NCBI RefSeq assembly: GCF_014873915.1
Contig: NZ_JADBEJ010000004.1
Coordinates: forward strand, 248,001-312,000
Direction: 5' to 3'
Source: Amycolatopsis roodepoortensis
GTDB taxonomy: Bacteria; Actinomycetota; Actinomycetes; Mycobacteriales; Pseudonocardiaceae
DNA: 64,000 bases
The notes under the pieces were generated by a model, which made no database searches, was not told the origin of the DNA, and worked only from the letters and a program-made list of their open reading frames with translations. Below, one piece after another: positions 16,068 to 24,715 of this stretch. Numbering within the stretch: the stretch's first letter is position 1; the number at the start of each line of letters is the position of its first letter. Made by a program: the position numbers and the translations under genes.

Positions 16068-16874
16068 ATGAGCGACTTCACGATCGAGCTGACGGACATC
16101 CGGAAGAGCTTCGGTGAACTCGACGTACTGCGCGGCGTGAACCTCGCCGTGGAACGAGGTGAGGTGATCGTGCTGATGGGCCCGTCCGGCTCGGGCAAGA
16201 CCACACTCGTGCGGTGTATGAACCTCCTGGAGGAGCCCGATGCCGGCCAAGTACGGATCTGCGGATGCGACTTCGAGTGCGGAACGCGCCGTGACCGCGG
16301 ACGCAAGCGACTGGAGCAACAGGCTCGCAGGCACGCGGGGATGGTGTTCCAGCAGTTCAATCTCTTCCCGCATATGACGGCGCTGGGCAACGTGATCGAG
16401 GGGCCACGTCAAGTGCGGAAGCTGTCCGAGGCCCAAGCGAAGGAACTTGGGGAAAGACTTCTGGACCGCGTGGGACTGGCGGACAAAAGCGGCGAGTACC
16501 CATCACGGCTTTCCGGCGGGCAGAAGCAGCGCGTCGCGATCGCCCGCGCGCTGGCCATGGAACCGGAGGTCGTGCTCTTCGACGAGCCGACCTCCGCGCT
16601 CGACCCTGAACTCCACGCCGAGGTACTGGACGTCATCCAGAGTCTGGCTCGCGAGGGCATGACGATGGTGATCGTGACCCATGAGACGCATTTCGCACGG
16701 GAGGTCGCCGACCGGATCGTGTTCATGGACGGCGGGGTGATCGTCGAGGAGGCCACTCCGGACGTCTTCTTCACGCGACCGTTGCAGGAGCGAGCCAGGT
16801 CGTTCCTCCGTCTCGTTGATCATTCGGCAGTGATTTCGGCCCCGGCACCGCGTCGCGGGGAGGAGGCGGTATGA
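16068..16874 (+). CDS. Amino-acid ABC transporter ATP-binding protein (GlnQ-like)
   Basis: A 268-residue ATPase with Walker [10 protein letters not shown] (residues 38-46), Q-loop [11 protein letters not shown], signature [15 protein letters not shown], Walker [15 protein letters not shown] and the H-loop VTHET. An in-frame TTG at 16062 overlaps the permease stop, but ATG 16068 with GGAAGG upstream is the better start. It energises the permease encoded just before it, and its own stop overlaps the PLP-enzyme start. Confidence 0.93.
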   Translation: MSDFTIELTDIRKSFGELDVLRGVNLAVERGEVIVLMGPSGSGKTTLVRCMNLLEEPDAGQVRICGCDFECGTRRDRGRKRLEQQARRHAGMVFQQFNLFPHMTALGNVIEGPRQVRKLSEAQAKELGERLLDRVGLADKSGEYPSRLSGGQKQRVAIARALAMEPEVVLFDEPTSALDPELHAEVLDVIQSLAREGMTMVIVTHETHFAREVADRIVFMDGGVIVEEATPDVFFTRPLQERARSFLRLVDHSAVISAPAPRRGEEAV

Positions 16875-18061
16875 CGCAGGAAACGTTCGACGTGGAGTTG
16901 GCCCGCAAGGAGACACCGGGCTGCGCTTCGGTGATCCACCTCAATAACGCAGGGTCATCGCTGATGCCCCAGCCCGTTCTTGACGCTGTGATCGATCATC
17001 TCCGCCTCGAATCCCGCATTGGCGGTTACGAGGCCGCGGCGGAGGCGGCCGACAACGTAAGCGGGGTGTACACCTCGGCCGCACGCCTGCTCTGCTGCAC
17101 GCCGCCGGAGCTCGCGGTCCTCGACAGCGCCACCCGCGCGTGGGACCTCGCGTTCTACTCGATCCCGTTCCAGTGTGGTGACCGGATCCTGACCAGCGAA
17201 GCCGAGTACGCCAGCAACTTCATCGCCTATCTGCAGGTGGCGCAACGACACGGCGTTCAGGTGGAGGTCGTACCTAACGACGAGTCTGGACAGCTGTCCG
17301 TGACGCGCCTTCGCGAGCTGATGGACGACAGAGTCCGGCTCGTGTCGTTGACCCATGTACCGACCAACGGCGGCCTGGTCAACCCAGCGGCCGAGGTCGG
17401 CAGCGTGACCCGCGAAGCGGGGGTCCTGTATCTGCTCGACGCGTGTCAATCGGCCGGGCAGATGCCGCTCGACGTCGATGTCCTCGGCTGCGACATGCTT
17501 TCCTTGACCGGGCGGAAGTACCTCCGCGGCCCGCGCGGTACCGGTCTGCTGTACGTCCGAGCCGACCGGCTCGACGAGCTGTGCCCTCCGATGCTCGATC
17601 TGCACGCCGCGACCTGGGTGACCCGCGGCGGCTACGAAGTCCGCCCAGGGGCACGGCGATTCGAATCATGGGAGTGCAACTACGCGGCGAAGATCGGGCT
17701 CGGTGCCGCGATCGATTACGCCCTCGGCTGGGGGCTCACGAGCATCCGTGACCGGGTCTACCGCTTGGCGGAAGAGCTGCGTGACCGCCTCGACGCCATC
17801 CGCAGGGTCGAGGTCAGGGACGTCGGCTCGGAGCGGTGCGGCATCACGTCCTTCACCGCGGACGGCCTGTCCGGCGAGGAGATCAAGGCGTTCATGGCGA
17901 GGCGGGGCATCAACGTGAGCATCTCGCGAGTGGCGTCGACACGCTGGGACATGGAGGCGCGGGGGCTGGACGAAGTCGTCCGCGCGTCAGTCCACTACTA
18001 CAACACGATCGAGGAGATCGACCAGTTCTGCCGGATACTCGCGGAAGCAGCTGACACCTGA
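16871..18061 (+). CDS. Class V aminotransferase / cysteine-desulfurase-like PLP enzyme
   Basis: A 396-residue fold-type I PLP enzyme. The N-terminal substrate loop is [15 protein letters not shown]. Asp190 in [15 protein letters not shown] binds the pyridine nitrogen, and Lys216 in [15 protein letters not shown] forms the Schiff base. The [12 protein letters not shown] segment and the overall length fit the cysteine desulfurase/selenocysteine lyase/isopenicillin N epimerase-like group. Its ATG overlaps the ATPase stop (ATGA), so it is made together with the amino-acid importer. It probably acts on the imported amino acid, as a lyase, epimerase or transaminase; the reaction cannot be decided from sequence. 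Confidence 0.85.
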   Translation: MTQETFDVELARKETPGCASVIHLNNAGSSLMPQPVLDAVIDHLRLESRIGGYEAAAEAADNVSGVYTSAARLLCCTPPELAVLDSATRAWDLAFYSIPFQCGDRILTSEAEYASNFIAYLQVAQRHGVQVEVVPNDESGQLSVTRLRELMDDRVRLVSLTHVPTNGGLVNPAAEVGSVTREAGVLYLLDACQSAGQMPLDVDVLGCDMLSLTGRKYLRGPRGTGLLYVRADRLDELCPPMLDLHAATWVTRGGYEVRPGARRFESWECNYAAKIGLGAAIDYALGWGLTSIRDRVYRLAEELRDRLDAIRRVEVRDVGSERCGITSFTADGLSGEEIKAFMARRGINVSISRVASTRWDMEARGLDEVVRASVHYYNTIEEIDQFCRILAEAADT

Positions 18062-18125
18062 CATGTGACTCCGCTTCGCCCTTAAATCCAGCACGTGCCG
18101 TACCTATAGGGCGTGGATCCCGTGG

Positions 18126-18971
18126 CTAGTTGACAGGGCTGCGGCGTTCGAGGAAAACGGTGTCGTGCCAGACGCCGTCGCGCTGGGCGACGCGTTCGCG
18201 GATGCCGACGGTGCGATAACCGGCACTGTGGTGCAGGGCGATGCTGGCGCGGTTGTCGGTGAAGATCGAGGTCTGCAGGGTCCAGAGTCCGGCCGCGTCG
18301 GCCTCGGTGACTTGCTTGAAGAGCAAGGCTTTCCCGACCCCGTGACCGCGGTGGCTTTCGCCGACGTAGACCGACGTCTCGGCGACTCCCTGGTAACACT
18401 CTCGCTCCGAGACGGGAGTGACGGCGGTCCAGCCGGCGACTTCGCCGTCGGTCTCGGCGACCCACCGATGCCCGGGTAGCCATTTGGCATCGAGCGCTTT
18501 GCGGCTGGGCACCTCGGTCTCGAAGGTGGCGAGCCCGGTTGCGATGCCTTCGCCGTAGATCCGGCGGACCGCGGTCCAATCGCCGGGTTCCAGGGCGCGG
18601 ACGGAGACGTCGTCGGGCACGTTGTCCGGGCAGCATGGCCGCGGCGCGAGCATGCCCATGACGGCGTCGGCCGCGTGCGGGAGGCCACTGCAGCAGGCCT
18701 GATTAATCGTCACGACCGTAGCCGTGCCCTCTTTCCGCAAGTGGACGAAACCGACATCGGCCAGTTTTCGCACGTGATGCGAGCACGTGGACTGGCTGGT
18801 GCCGAGGATCTCCGTCAGCGCTCCCACGGTCAGGCCGCGGGGAGAGGTCGCGACTGCGTGCAGCAGTTTCACCCGCATCGGCTCGGCCAGGCAGGCGAAC
18901 CACCCGGCGTACGTCGCGGCTTCGCGTTCGGGCAGGAGACCGGTGAGTGGCACGGGAACGACCGTCGTCAT
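18126..18971 (-). CDS. ArsR repressor fused to ArsN-type GNAT acetyltransferase
   Basis: A 281-residue fusion. Residues 15-90 are an ArsR/SmtB winged helix (LAEPMRVKLLHAVA, LGTSQSTCSHHVRKLADVGF). Residues 121-278 are a GNAT domain of the phosphinothricin-acetyltransferase/ArsN group (GIATGLATFETEVPS, SVYVGESHRGHGVGKALLFK, TDNRASIALHHSAGYRTVG). The linker holds two vicinal cysteine pairs, QACCSG (93-94) and RPCCPD (113-114), candidate trivalent-arsenic ligands. ArsN enzymes acetylate organoarsenicals such as arsinothricin. Fusion to the repressor would tie sensing to detoxification. It is divergent from a flavoprotein gene across a short region with two dyads. Confidence 0.87.
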   Translation of the reverse strand: MTTVVPVPLTGLLPEREAATYAGWFACLAEPMRVKLLHAVATSPRGLTVGALTEILGTSQSTCSHHVRKLADVGFVHLRKEGTATVVTINQACCSGLPHAADAVMGMLAPRPCCPDNVPDDVSVRALEPGDWTAVRRIYGEGIATGLATFETEVPSRKALDAKWLPGHRWVAETDGEVAGWTAVTPVSERECYQGVAETSVYVGESHRGHGVGKALLFKQVTEADAAGLWTLQTSIFTDNRASIALHHSAGYRTVGIRERVAQRDGVWHDTVFLERRSPVN

Positions 18972-19004
18972 GCCACCCAGTATCGGCGAGAATCGATGGT
19001 TGCG

Positions 19005-19060
19005 TCAATCGACTCCCGTCGATACAGTCCCTCGCATCGCTTCAATCGAGATGGATCGAT
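19005..19060. promoter_or_regulatory. Twin ArsR-type operators
   Basis: Two copies of TCAATCGA-N6-TCGAT (19005-19023 and 19042-19060) lie between the divergent ArsR-ArsN fusion and the flavoprotein gene. Each is a dyad of ATCGA halves, and their starts are 37 bp apart. The first overlaps a TTGACG hexamer usable as the -35 of the fusion gene on the minus strand; the second lies just before the flavoprotein ribosome site. Confidence 0.6.
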
Positions 19061-19075
19061 GAAAGGTGCATGGGG

Positions 19076-20419
19076 ATGAACGAGCTGCCTGTCGTGGTGA
19101 TCGGGGCCGGACCGGTGGGGCTGGCGGCCGCCGCCGAGCTGGTGGAGCGGGGTTTCGAGCCGCTGGTTCTGGAGCGTGGCGCGCAAGCGGGTTCGGACGT
19201 GGCGGCGTGGCATCACGTGCGGTTGTTCTCGCCGTGGTCCGAACTCGTCGCCCCGGCGGCCGGGCGGCTGCTGGAGACGAGCGGTTGGGTCCGGCCGGAG
19301 GGCGAGGCGTACCCGACGGGTTCGGACTGGGCCGGCCTGTATCTGCGGCCGCTGGCGGCGGCGCTCGGTGACCGGGTCCGCTTCGGCGCCGAAGTGGTCG
19401 GCGTCGCCCGCCGGGGTCGGGACCGGGTCGTGGACAGCGGCCGCGACGACGAACCGTTCACCGTGCACGTCCGCGCCGCCGACGACGCGGAGGAGCGGAT
19501 CGCGGCGCGGGCCGTGATCGACGCGTCCGGCACGTGGTCGACACCCAACCCGCTCGGCGGAGAAGGGCTTCCTGCCGTTGGTGAGCGTGCGGCGGTGGAC
19601 CGGATCGCTTACCGGGTCCCGAATTTGGGCGACGACGTGGTGCGGGCGCGGTACACGGGCAAGCACGTGGTGATCGCGGGCAGCGGGCACTCGGCGCTGA
19701 CCGCACTGGTCGCGTTGTCCGGCCTCGCGAAGGAGTCGCCAGACACGCGGATCAGCTGGGTGCTGCGCCGCGGTGCGGTCGGCAACACCTTCGGCGGCGG
19801 CGAGGCGGATCAGCTTCCCGCGCGGGGTGCGCTCGGGCTGCGTGCACAGGAAGCGGTGGACTCCGGACTGATCACGGTGGTGACCGGGTTCCGCACCGAG
19901 GCGGTCGACCGCGACATCGACGGGCGGCTGACCCTGATTTCCTCCGGCGGGCAGCGGATCGAGCAGGTCGACGAAGTCGTCACCTTGTCCGGTTTCCGGC
20001 CCGATCTGACCTGGCTGTCGGAGATCCGCCTGGAGCTGGACCCGACGTTGCAGGCACCGGTCGCGCTCGCGCCGCTGATCGACCCGAACGTCCACTCGTG
20101 CGGAACCGTGTATCCCCACGGCGCCAAGGAACTCGCGCATCCGGAGAAGGACTTCTTCCTGGCCGGGATGAAGAGCTACGGCCGGGCGCCGACGTTCCTG
20201 GCGATGACCGGTTACGAGCAGGTTCGCAGCATCGCTGCCCAGCTCGCCGGGGACCACGAAGCCGCCGGACGGGTCGAACTGCGGATGGCCGAGACGGGAG
20301 TCTGCGGCGGTGCCGGCCTGTTCGACGAACCGGCCGACGCACCGGCCGCTGGCGGTTGCTGCGCGACACCGGAGCCGGAAGTCCTCACGCTGTCCGCACC
20401 GTCGGCCGCGGGGCGCTGA
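19076..20419 (+). CDS. FAD/NAD(P)-dependent flavoprotein of the arsenic cluster
   Basis: A 447-residue two-dinucleotide-domain flavoprotein. VVVIGAGPVGLAAAAELVER is the FAD-binding Rossmann motif, VVIAGSGHSALTALVAL the NAD(P) motif, and EVVTLSGFRPDLTWL the second FAD contact. The C-terminal 45 residues are cysteine-bearing (ETGVCGGAG, AAGGCCATP), ending in a vicinal pair that could bind As(III) or a metal. ATG 19076 is preferred over ATG 19070 because AAAGG lies nine bases upstream. It is followed five bases later by an MFS exporter. It probably oxidises or reduces an arsenical before export; the reaction is unproven. Confidence 0.82.
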   Translation: MNELPVVVIGAGPVGLAAAAELVERGFEPLVLERGAQAGSDVAAWHHVRLFSPWSELVAPAAGRLLETSGWVRPEGEAYPTGSDWAGLYLRPLAAALGDRVRFGAEVVGVARRGRDRVVDSGRDDEPFTVHVRAADDAEERIAARAVIDASGTWSTPNPLGGEGLPAVGERAAVDRIAYRVPNLGDDVVRARYTGKHVVIAGSGHSALTALVALSGLAKESPDTRISWVLRRGAVGNTFGGGEADQLPARGALGLRAQEAVDSGLITVVTGFRTEAVDRDIDGRLTLISSGGQRIEQVDEVVTLSGFRPDLTWLSEIRLELDPTLQAPVALAPLIDPNVHSCGTVYPHGAKELAHPEKDFFLAGMKSYGRAPTFLAMTGYEQVRSIAAQLAGDHEAAGRVELRMAETGVCGGAGLFDEPADAPAAGGCCATPEPEVLTLSAPSAAGR

Positions 20420-20424
20420 CCGCT

Positions 20425-21651
20425 ATGCCGATCGCGACCGCCGCGGCGTCGCCCGGGTTGACCACGTCCGGGCTGCGCCGCGTGCTGGCCGTTCTCTGCG
20501 TCACCGAGATCACCAGCTGGGGCATCCTGTTCTACGCCTTCCCTGTGCTGGCACCGGAAATCAGCCAGACCACGGGCTGGTCGGCCACGTGGGTGGTCGC
20601 GGCGTTCTCGGCCGGGCAGGTCGTCGCCGCACTGACGGGGATCCCGGTCGGGCGGTGGCTCGACGCCCGGGGTCCCCGCTCGGTGATGACGGCCGGATCG
20701 GTCGTGGCGGTCCCGGCGGTGGTGGCCGTCGCGCTGGCGCAGAACCTGGTGTGGTTCACCGTGGCGTGGCTGCTGGCCGGGGTCGCGATGGGCGCGGTGC
20801 TGTATCCGCCCGCGTTCGCCGCTCTGACCCGCTGGTACGGGCAGCGGCGCGTGTTCGCCCTGACCGTGCTCACCCTTGCCGCAGGCTTGGCGAGCACCGT
20901 GTTCGCGCCACTGACCGCATTGCTCACCACGCACCTCGATTGGCGGAACACCTACCTCGTCCTCGCCGGAGTGCTGGCCGTCGTCACCATCCCGGCACAC
21001 CTGTGGGGGTTACGCGGGCCGTGGCCGCCCGCCGAGCCGCCGCCCGGCACACACCCGGATCACCACGATCCGGCGCGGATCGCGAGGAGCATCTCGTTCC
21101 GGGCCTTGGTGATCGCGTTCAGCCTGGCGGCGTTCGCCGTCTACGCCGGAGTGATCAACCTCGTACCGCTGCTCACCGAACGCGGCGTCAGCGGCACGAC
21201 AGCGGCGATCGCGCTCGGTCTCGGCGGAGCCGGTCAGGTGCTGGGACGGCTCGGGTACACGACGCTCACCCGGCTGACCACGGTCCGGACCCGGACGGCG
21301 ATCGTGTTCGGCGCCGCCGCCGCGACCACGGCCGTGCTCGGTCTGCTCACCACCACGACCGGCCTGATCGTCGCCGCGATCGTGGCCGGGATGGCGCGCG
21401 GGGTGTTCACGCTCCTGCAGGCCACCGCGGTGGCTGACCGGTGGGGCGCCACCCACTACGGGCGCCTCAACGCGCTGCTGCAAGCGCCGCTGACCATCAC
21501 CGTCGCCCTCGCCCCCTGGGCCGGGGCGGCGATCGCGAGCGGCATCGGCGGCTACTCGCCGACCTTCCTCGTGCTCGCCGCGGTCACCGTGGCCGCCGCG
21601 GCCCTCACTCTCGCGAGCACACCCCGACTTCTTCCTGGGAGGACTTCATGA
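20425..21651 (+). CDS. MFS transporter of the arsenic cluster
   Basis: A 408-residue, 12-helix major facilitator. The loop between helices 2 and 3 is GIPVGRWLDARGPRSVMTAG, the MFS motif A region, and a second-half counterpart GLGGAGQVLGRLGYTTLTRL is present. Start ATG 20425, five bases after the flavoprotein stop. It ends in an ATGA overlap with the ArsO-like gene, so these three genes form one coupled unit. By position it should carry an arsenical, perhaps the product of the neighbouring flavoproteins or ArsN; the substrate is inferred only from context. Confidence 0.85.
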   Translation: MPIATAAASPGLTTSGLRRVLAVLCVTEITSWGILFYAFPVLAPEISQTTGWSATWVVAAFSAGQVVAALTGIPVGRWLDARGPRSVMTAGSVVAVPAVVAVALAQNLVWFTVAWLLAGVAMGAVLYPPAFAALTRWYGQRRVFALTVLTLAAGLASTVFAPLTALLTTHLDWRNTYLVLAGVLAVVTIPAHLWGLRGPWPPAEPPPGTHPDHHDPARIARSISFRALVIAFSLAAFAVYAGVINLVPLLTERGVSGTTAAIALGLGGAGQVLGRLGYTTLTRLTTVRTRTAIVFGAAAATTAVLGLLTTTTGLIVAAIVAGMARGVFTLLQATAVADRWGATHYGRLNALLQAPLTITVALAPWAGAAIASGIGGYSPTFLVLAAVTVAAAALTLASTPRLLPGRTS

Positions 21652-22736
21652 ACGACCACGACGCGATCATCGTCGGCGGCGGCCAGGCCGGTCTCGCCGC
21701 CGCCCACGCCCTGCGCACCCGGGGCCTGCGCCCGGTGATCCTCGAGGCGGGTGCCGAACCGGTCGGGTCCTGGCCCCGCTACTACGACTCGCTGACCCTC
21801 TTCTCCCCCGCCCGCTACAGCAGCCTCCCCGGCCTGGCCTTCCCCGGCGATCCCGAGCGCTACCCGTACCGCGACGAGGTCGTGGACTATCTCCGCCGCT
21901 ACGCCTCGTGCCTGGACACCGACATCCGGACCGGCCACCACGCCGAGACCGTTACCCACGACGACGGCGTCTTCACCATGCACACTGCCGGCGAGCCCGC
22001 CCTCACCGCGCCGATCCTCATCGCCGCGTCCGGCGGCTTCTCCCGGCCATACCTTCCAGCACTGTCCGGAATGGACACCTTCACCGGAACTCTCCTGCAC
22101 AGCAGCGACTACCGCAGCCCTGGCTCCTTCGCCGAGCAGCGTGTGGTCGTCGTCGGTGCGGGCAACTCCGCCGTCCAGATCGCCACCGAACTCGCCGCTC
22201 ACGCCCGCGTCACTCTCGCCACCCGGGCACCGGTGAAGTTCGCGCCGCAGCGTCCGTTCGGGAAGGACGTGCATTTCTGGTCCGCCGCCGTCGGGTTCGA
22301 CCACCTGCCGATCGGGCACCTGCTGAAGAAGCCCCTCACCTCACCGGTCAACGATCCCGGCATCTACACAACCGCGATCCGCCAAGGAAGACCGGACCAG
22401 CGCCGCATGTTCACCACCATCGACGGCGACACCGTGGTCTGGCCGGACGGGACACGCGAACACGTCGACACCATCCTGCTCGCCACCGGCTTTCGCCCCG
22501 GACTGTCCTACCTGGACGGACTCGGCGCACTCGCACCGGATGACCGGCCGCTGCACGACCGCGGCCTGTCCACCACCCACCCCGGGCTGGCCTACGTCGG
22601 CCTGGAATGGCAACGCAGCTTCGCCTCCGCCACCCTGCGCGGCGTCGGCCGCGACGCCCACTACGTGACCAAACGCCTTCTGCCCACCGGCTCCTCACCG
22701 CGAGCGAAGTGCTGCCAATCCGCATCGGCGCGGTGA
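21648..22736 (+). CDS. ArsO-like flavin-dependent monooxygenase
   Basis: A 362-residue class B flavoprotein. The FAD motif IIVGGGQAGLAAAHAL is at residues 7-22, the NADPH motif VVVVGAGNSAVQIATELA in the middle, and LLATGFRPGLSYLDGLG near the end. Such YnfF/CzcO-like enzymes sit in many ars operons under the name ArsO. The C-terminus contains a vicinal cysteine pair (RAKCCQSASAR). It is coupled to the MFS gene by an ATGA overlap. A paralogue lies at 26980-28041 beside ACR3. Exact reaction unknown. Confidence 0.83.
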   Translation: MNDHDAIIVGGGQAGLAAAHALRTRGLRPVILEAGAEPVGSWPRYYDSLTLFSPARYSSLPGLAFPGDPERYPYRDEVVDYLRRYASCLDTDIRTGHHAETVTHDDGVFTMHTAGEPALTAPILIAASGGFSRPYLPALSGMDTFTGTLLHSSDYRSPGSFAEQRVVVVGAGNSAVQIATELAAHARVTLATRAPVKFAPQRPFGKDVHFWSAAVGFDHLPIGHLLKKPLTSPVNDPGIYTTAIRQGRPDQRRMFTTIDGDTVVWPDGTREHVDTILLATGFRPGLSYLDGLGALAPDDRPLHDRGLSTTHPGLAYVGLEWQRSFASATLRGVGRDAHYVTKRLLPTGSSPRAKCCQSASAR

Positions 22737-22801
22737 CACCTCTGGCGCCGACGGATCACACATGATGCGATCCCTGGGCGCCAACGAAAGGAGGCCGGTC
22801 C

Positions 22802-24136
22802 GTGGGTGAGCCACTCATTCTGGTGATCAAGACCGCGGCGGGGACAGCGATCCGGCGTATCCCGGACGCCTCCCCGCTGCCGGACGCCGCAACCCAGGGA
22901 TACGCGGCCGAGGACGCCGTCCGCGACGCGGCAGCGACATGGGGTTTGCCGGACTTCGTGTTCCCGCCCGAGCAGCAACGCACCGCCTCGGGAACACGGG
23001 AACTCGGTGACGGGCTGCTCCTGGTCGGCGATCAGGCGGCGGTGATTCAGTCCAAGAGCCGGGTCGGCCCCACCGACAAGCCGGAGCGTGAACTGTCCTG
23101 GCTGAACAAGAACGTGACGAAGGCGCTCAGCCAGGGCAGAGGAACCGTGCGGCGCCTCAAGCTCGCCGCCGCGGCGATGACCAACGCCCGCGGGCGGACC
23201 ATCCAGGTGGCAGGCGGGGACTACGCGTGGTTGACGGTCGTGGTGGTCGACCACGCGGATCCTCCTCGCCGTTACCTTCCTCCTCCGGCACCGACCGACG
23301 TCCCGGCGATCGTGATCCTCCGGCGGGACTGGGAGTTCCTGTTCGATCACCTGCGCTCCACCCGCGCGGTGCTGGCCTACCTCAGGCGCGCGGCCGGCAG
23401 CGACGCCGTCGAACTCGGCGAGGAGCCACGCCGTTACCACGAATACGCCCTCGCCGACATCGACGCCATTCCCGGGGCCGTGGATCCAGCGGTGGCCTCG
23501 CTCCTGGATACGAAGCCGTGGGAGACGCTCTCCGTGGCCCGGGCTCCGCTGCATCCCGCCGACCACGACGAACAGGCACCGCACGTCATGCTCCGCATGA
23601 TCATGGAGGACGTGGCGGAGACTCCGATTCCGGAAGGACGAGACGCGGACCTGCTGCTCATGCTCGCCGCCCTGGACGGTCTGCCGGTCGAGCACCGGAC
23701 CGAACTCGGCCGCACTCTGATCAGGTTCATCGAGTCCGCGGCCCAGCACACCAAGCCCGGCACCCTCATCCACAGCCGCACGGTCATCCCGTCCCCTGGC
23801 GACTTCACTCCCCTGCAGTTCGTGGTCGCCTCACGCCTTTCCGAGGAGGCGCGCGATGCCTTGATGATCCGGCTGCAGGTCCTGCACCACGACTACAGCA
23901 CCGCCATCGGCGACTGGGAGCACTGCACGCTGGGCGTCATGCTCACACCCTCCGCAGTGCCCGGACGGCTGTGGGACACCAGCACAACGGCCCTCTGGGG
24001 AGATCAGGGACAGCCGCCCGAGGTGATCGAGGAGGCGCGGGCCATCATCAACGAAGCGGCGTCACGCGCAGCGTCCGCGGACGAGGATCACGATCCCGGA
24101 ACGAGCCCCGGCGCGGACAGCAAGCCCGACAGCTGA
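22802..24136 (+). CDS. Unknown protein with a PD-(D/E)XK nuclease-like N-terminus
   Basis: A 444-residue protein I cannot name. Residues 35-90 resemble a restriction-endonuclease fold: Glu37 in GYAAEDAV, Asp70 in RELGDGLLLVGD, and Gln83-x-Lys85 in AVIQSKSR, an E...D...QxK arrangement as in Mrr-like nucleases. Next comes a basic helical stretch (ERELSWLNKNVTKALSQGRG). The rest is alpha/beta with no motif I know. GTG start with the strong site AAAGGAGG. Its 3' end overlaps the convergent ArsR gene by 49 bp. It could be a degenerate nuclease or defence protein that landed in the arsenic island. Confidence 0.6.
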   Translation: MGEPLILVIKTAAGTAIRRIPDASPLPDAATQGYAAEDAVRDAAATWGLPDFVFPPEQQRTASGTRELGDGLLLVGDQAAVIQSKSRVGPTDKPERELSWLNKNVTKALSQGRGTVRRLKLAAAAMTNARGRTIQVAGGDYAWLTVVVVDHADPPRRYLPPPAPTDVPAIVILRRDWEFLFDHLRSTRAVLAYLRRAAGSDAVELGEEPRRYHEYALADIDAIPGAVDPAVASLLDTKPWETLSVARAPLHPADHDEQAPHVMLRMIMEDVAETPIPEGRDADLLLMLAALDGLPVEHRTELGRTLIRFIESAAQHTKPGTLIHSRTVIPSPGDFTPLQFVVASRLSEEARDALMIRLQVLHHDYSTAIGDWEHCTLGVMLTPSAVPGRLWDTSTTALWGDQGQPPEVIEEARAIINEAASRAASADEDHDPGTSPGADSKPDS

Positions 24137-24462
24137 CTCAGCGTCTCGGTGCGCGGCCAGTAGTACACCCAGGTGCCCCGGCGTTCGCTGCCGACCAGCC
24201 CCGCCTCGCGCAAGACCTTCAGGTGATGAGAGATCGTCGGCCCGGTCAGGTCGAACGCCGCGGTCAGATCACACACGCAGCTCTCCCCCTGCGCGGAGGT
24301 GATCAGCGACAGCAGCCGCAGCCGCACCGGGTCGCCGAGCGCCTTGAACGCCTTCGCCAGGTCCACCGACTGCTCCGCCGTCAACGGCTCGGCCACCAGC
24401 GGCGCGCAGCAGCCCTGCTCGACCACCGGCAGCAGCTTCACACCCGAATCTGACTTCGACAC
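24088..24462 (-). CDS. arsR: ArsR/SmtB arsenic-responsive repressor
   Basis: A 124-residue winged-helix repressor. ALGDPVRLRLLSLI begins the DNA-binding domain, SCVCDLTAAF carries the Cys62-x-Cys64 metalloid site on the alpha3 helix, and LTGPTISHHLKVLREAGLV is the recognition helix region. A further vicinal pair, Cys18-Cys19 (EQGCCAP), may supply another As(III) ligand. It is divergent from the small cysteine-rich proteins at 24540-24940 and probably represses both directions from the region between. Confidence 0.9.
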   Translation of the reverse strand: MSKSDSGVKLLPVVEQGCCAPLVAEPLTAEQSVDLAKAFKALGDPVRLRLLSLITSAQGESCVCDLTAAFDLTGPTISHHLKVLREAGLVGSERRGTWVYYWPRTETLSQLSGLLSAPGLVPGS

Positions 24463-24539
24463 CTGTCTATATTGACATTCATCTAAGCCGGGAGCAAACT
24501 GACTCCACTGTTTCGATACTCATCTAGATAGAGGTTCTG
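24463..24539. promoter_or_regulatory. Divergent ars promoter/operator region
   Basis: AT-rich for this genome. TTGACA (24472-24477) with a 17-bp gap to CAAACT could drive the plus strand; on the minus strand TTGCTC-17-CAATAT overlaps it. The octamer-like CATCTA occurs twice (TTCATCTAA near 24478 and CTCATCTAG near 24519), the second as part of ATCTAGAT. These repeats are the best candidates for ArsR binding. Confidence 0.5.
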
Positions 24540-24689
24540 ATGATCACGCTTCTCCGTCGCCTGTTCACCAGCACGCCGACCGTCGAGTTCTGCGACTCGT
24601 GCGTGCAGGTGTGCACCGGGCAGTGCCGCGCCGACACCCTGCTCGACGCCGCCCGCGACCGTGCCCTGCAGCTGCCCTCCCGCTTCTGA
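24540..24689 (+). CDS. 49-residue cysteine-rich protein of the ars operon
   Basis: A short gene with GAGG upstream of ATG 24540. The product has a basic N-terminus (MITLLRRLFTS) and then the cysteine array FCDSCVQVCTGQCRAD: Cys18, 21, 25 and 29, spaced CxxC-x3-C-x3-C. It ends in a short helix (DTLLDAARDRALQLP). I know no named family. As first gene after the ArsR operator, with four clustered thiols, it looks like an As(III) or metal-binding peptide or chaperone. Codon use matches the neighbours (GC-ending codons), which supports a real gene. Confidence 0.65.
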   Translation: MITLLRRLFTSTPTVEFCDSCVQVCTGQCRADTLLDAARDRALQLPSRF

Positions 24690-24715
24690 ATCCTCCAACC
24701 ACAAGGAGTTCCGTG

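Noticed and set aside
20098..20424. Upstream extension of the MFS gene frame into the flavoprotein gene
   Set aside because: The extension overlaps coding sequence for the cysteine-rich tail and lacks membrane-protein features; ATG 20425 begins the family sequence.
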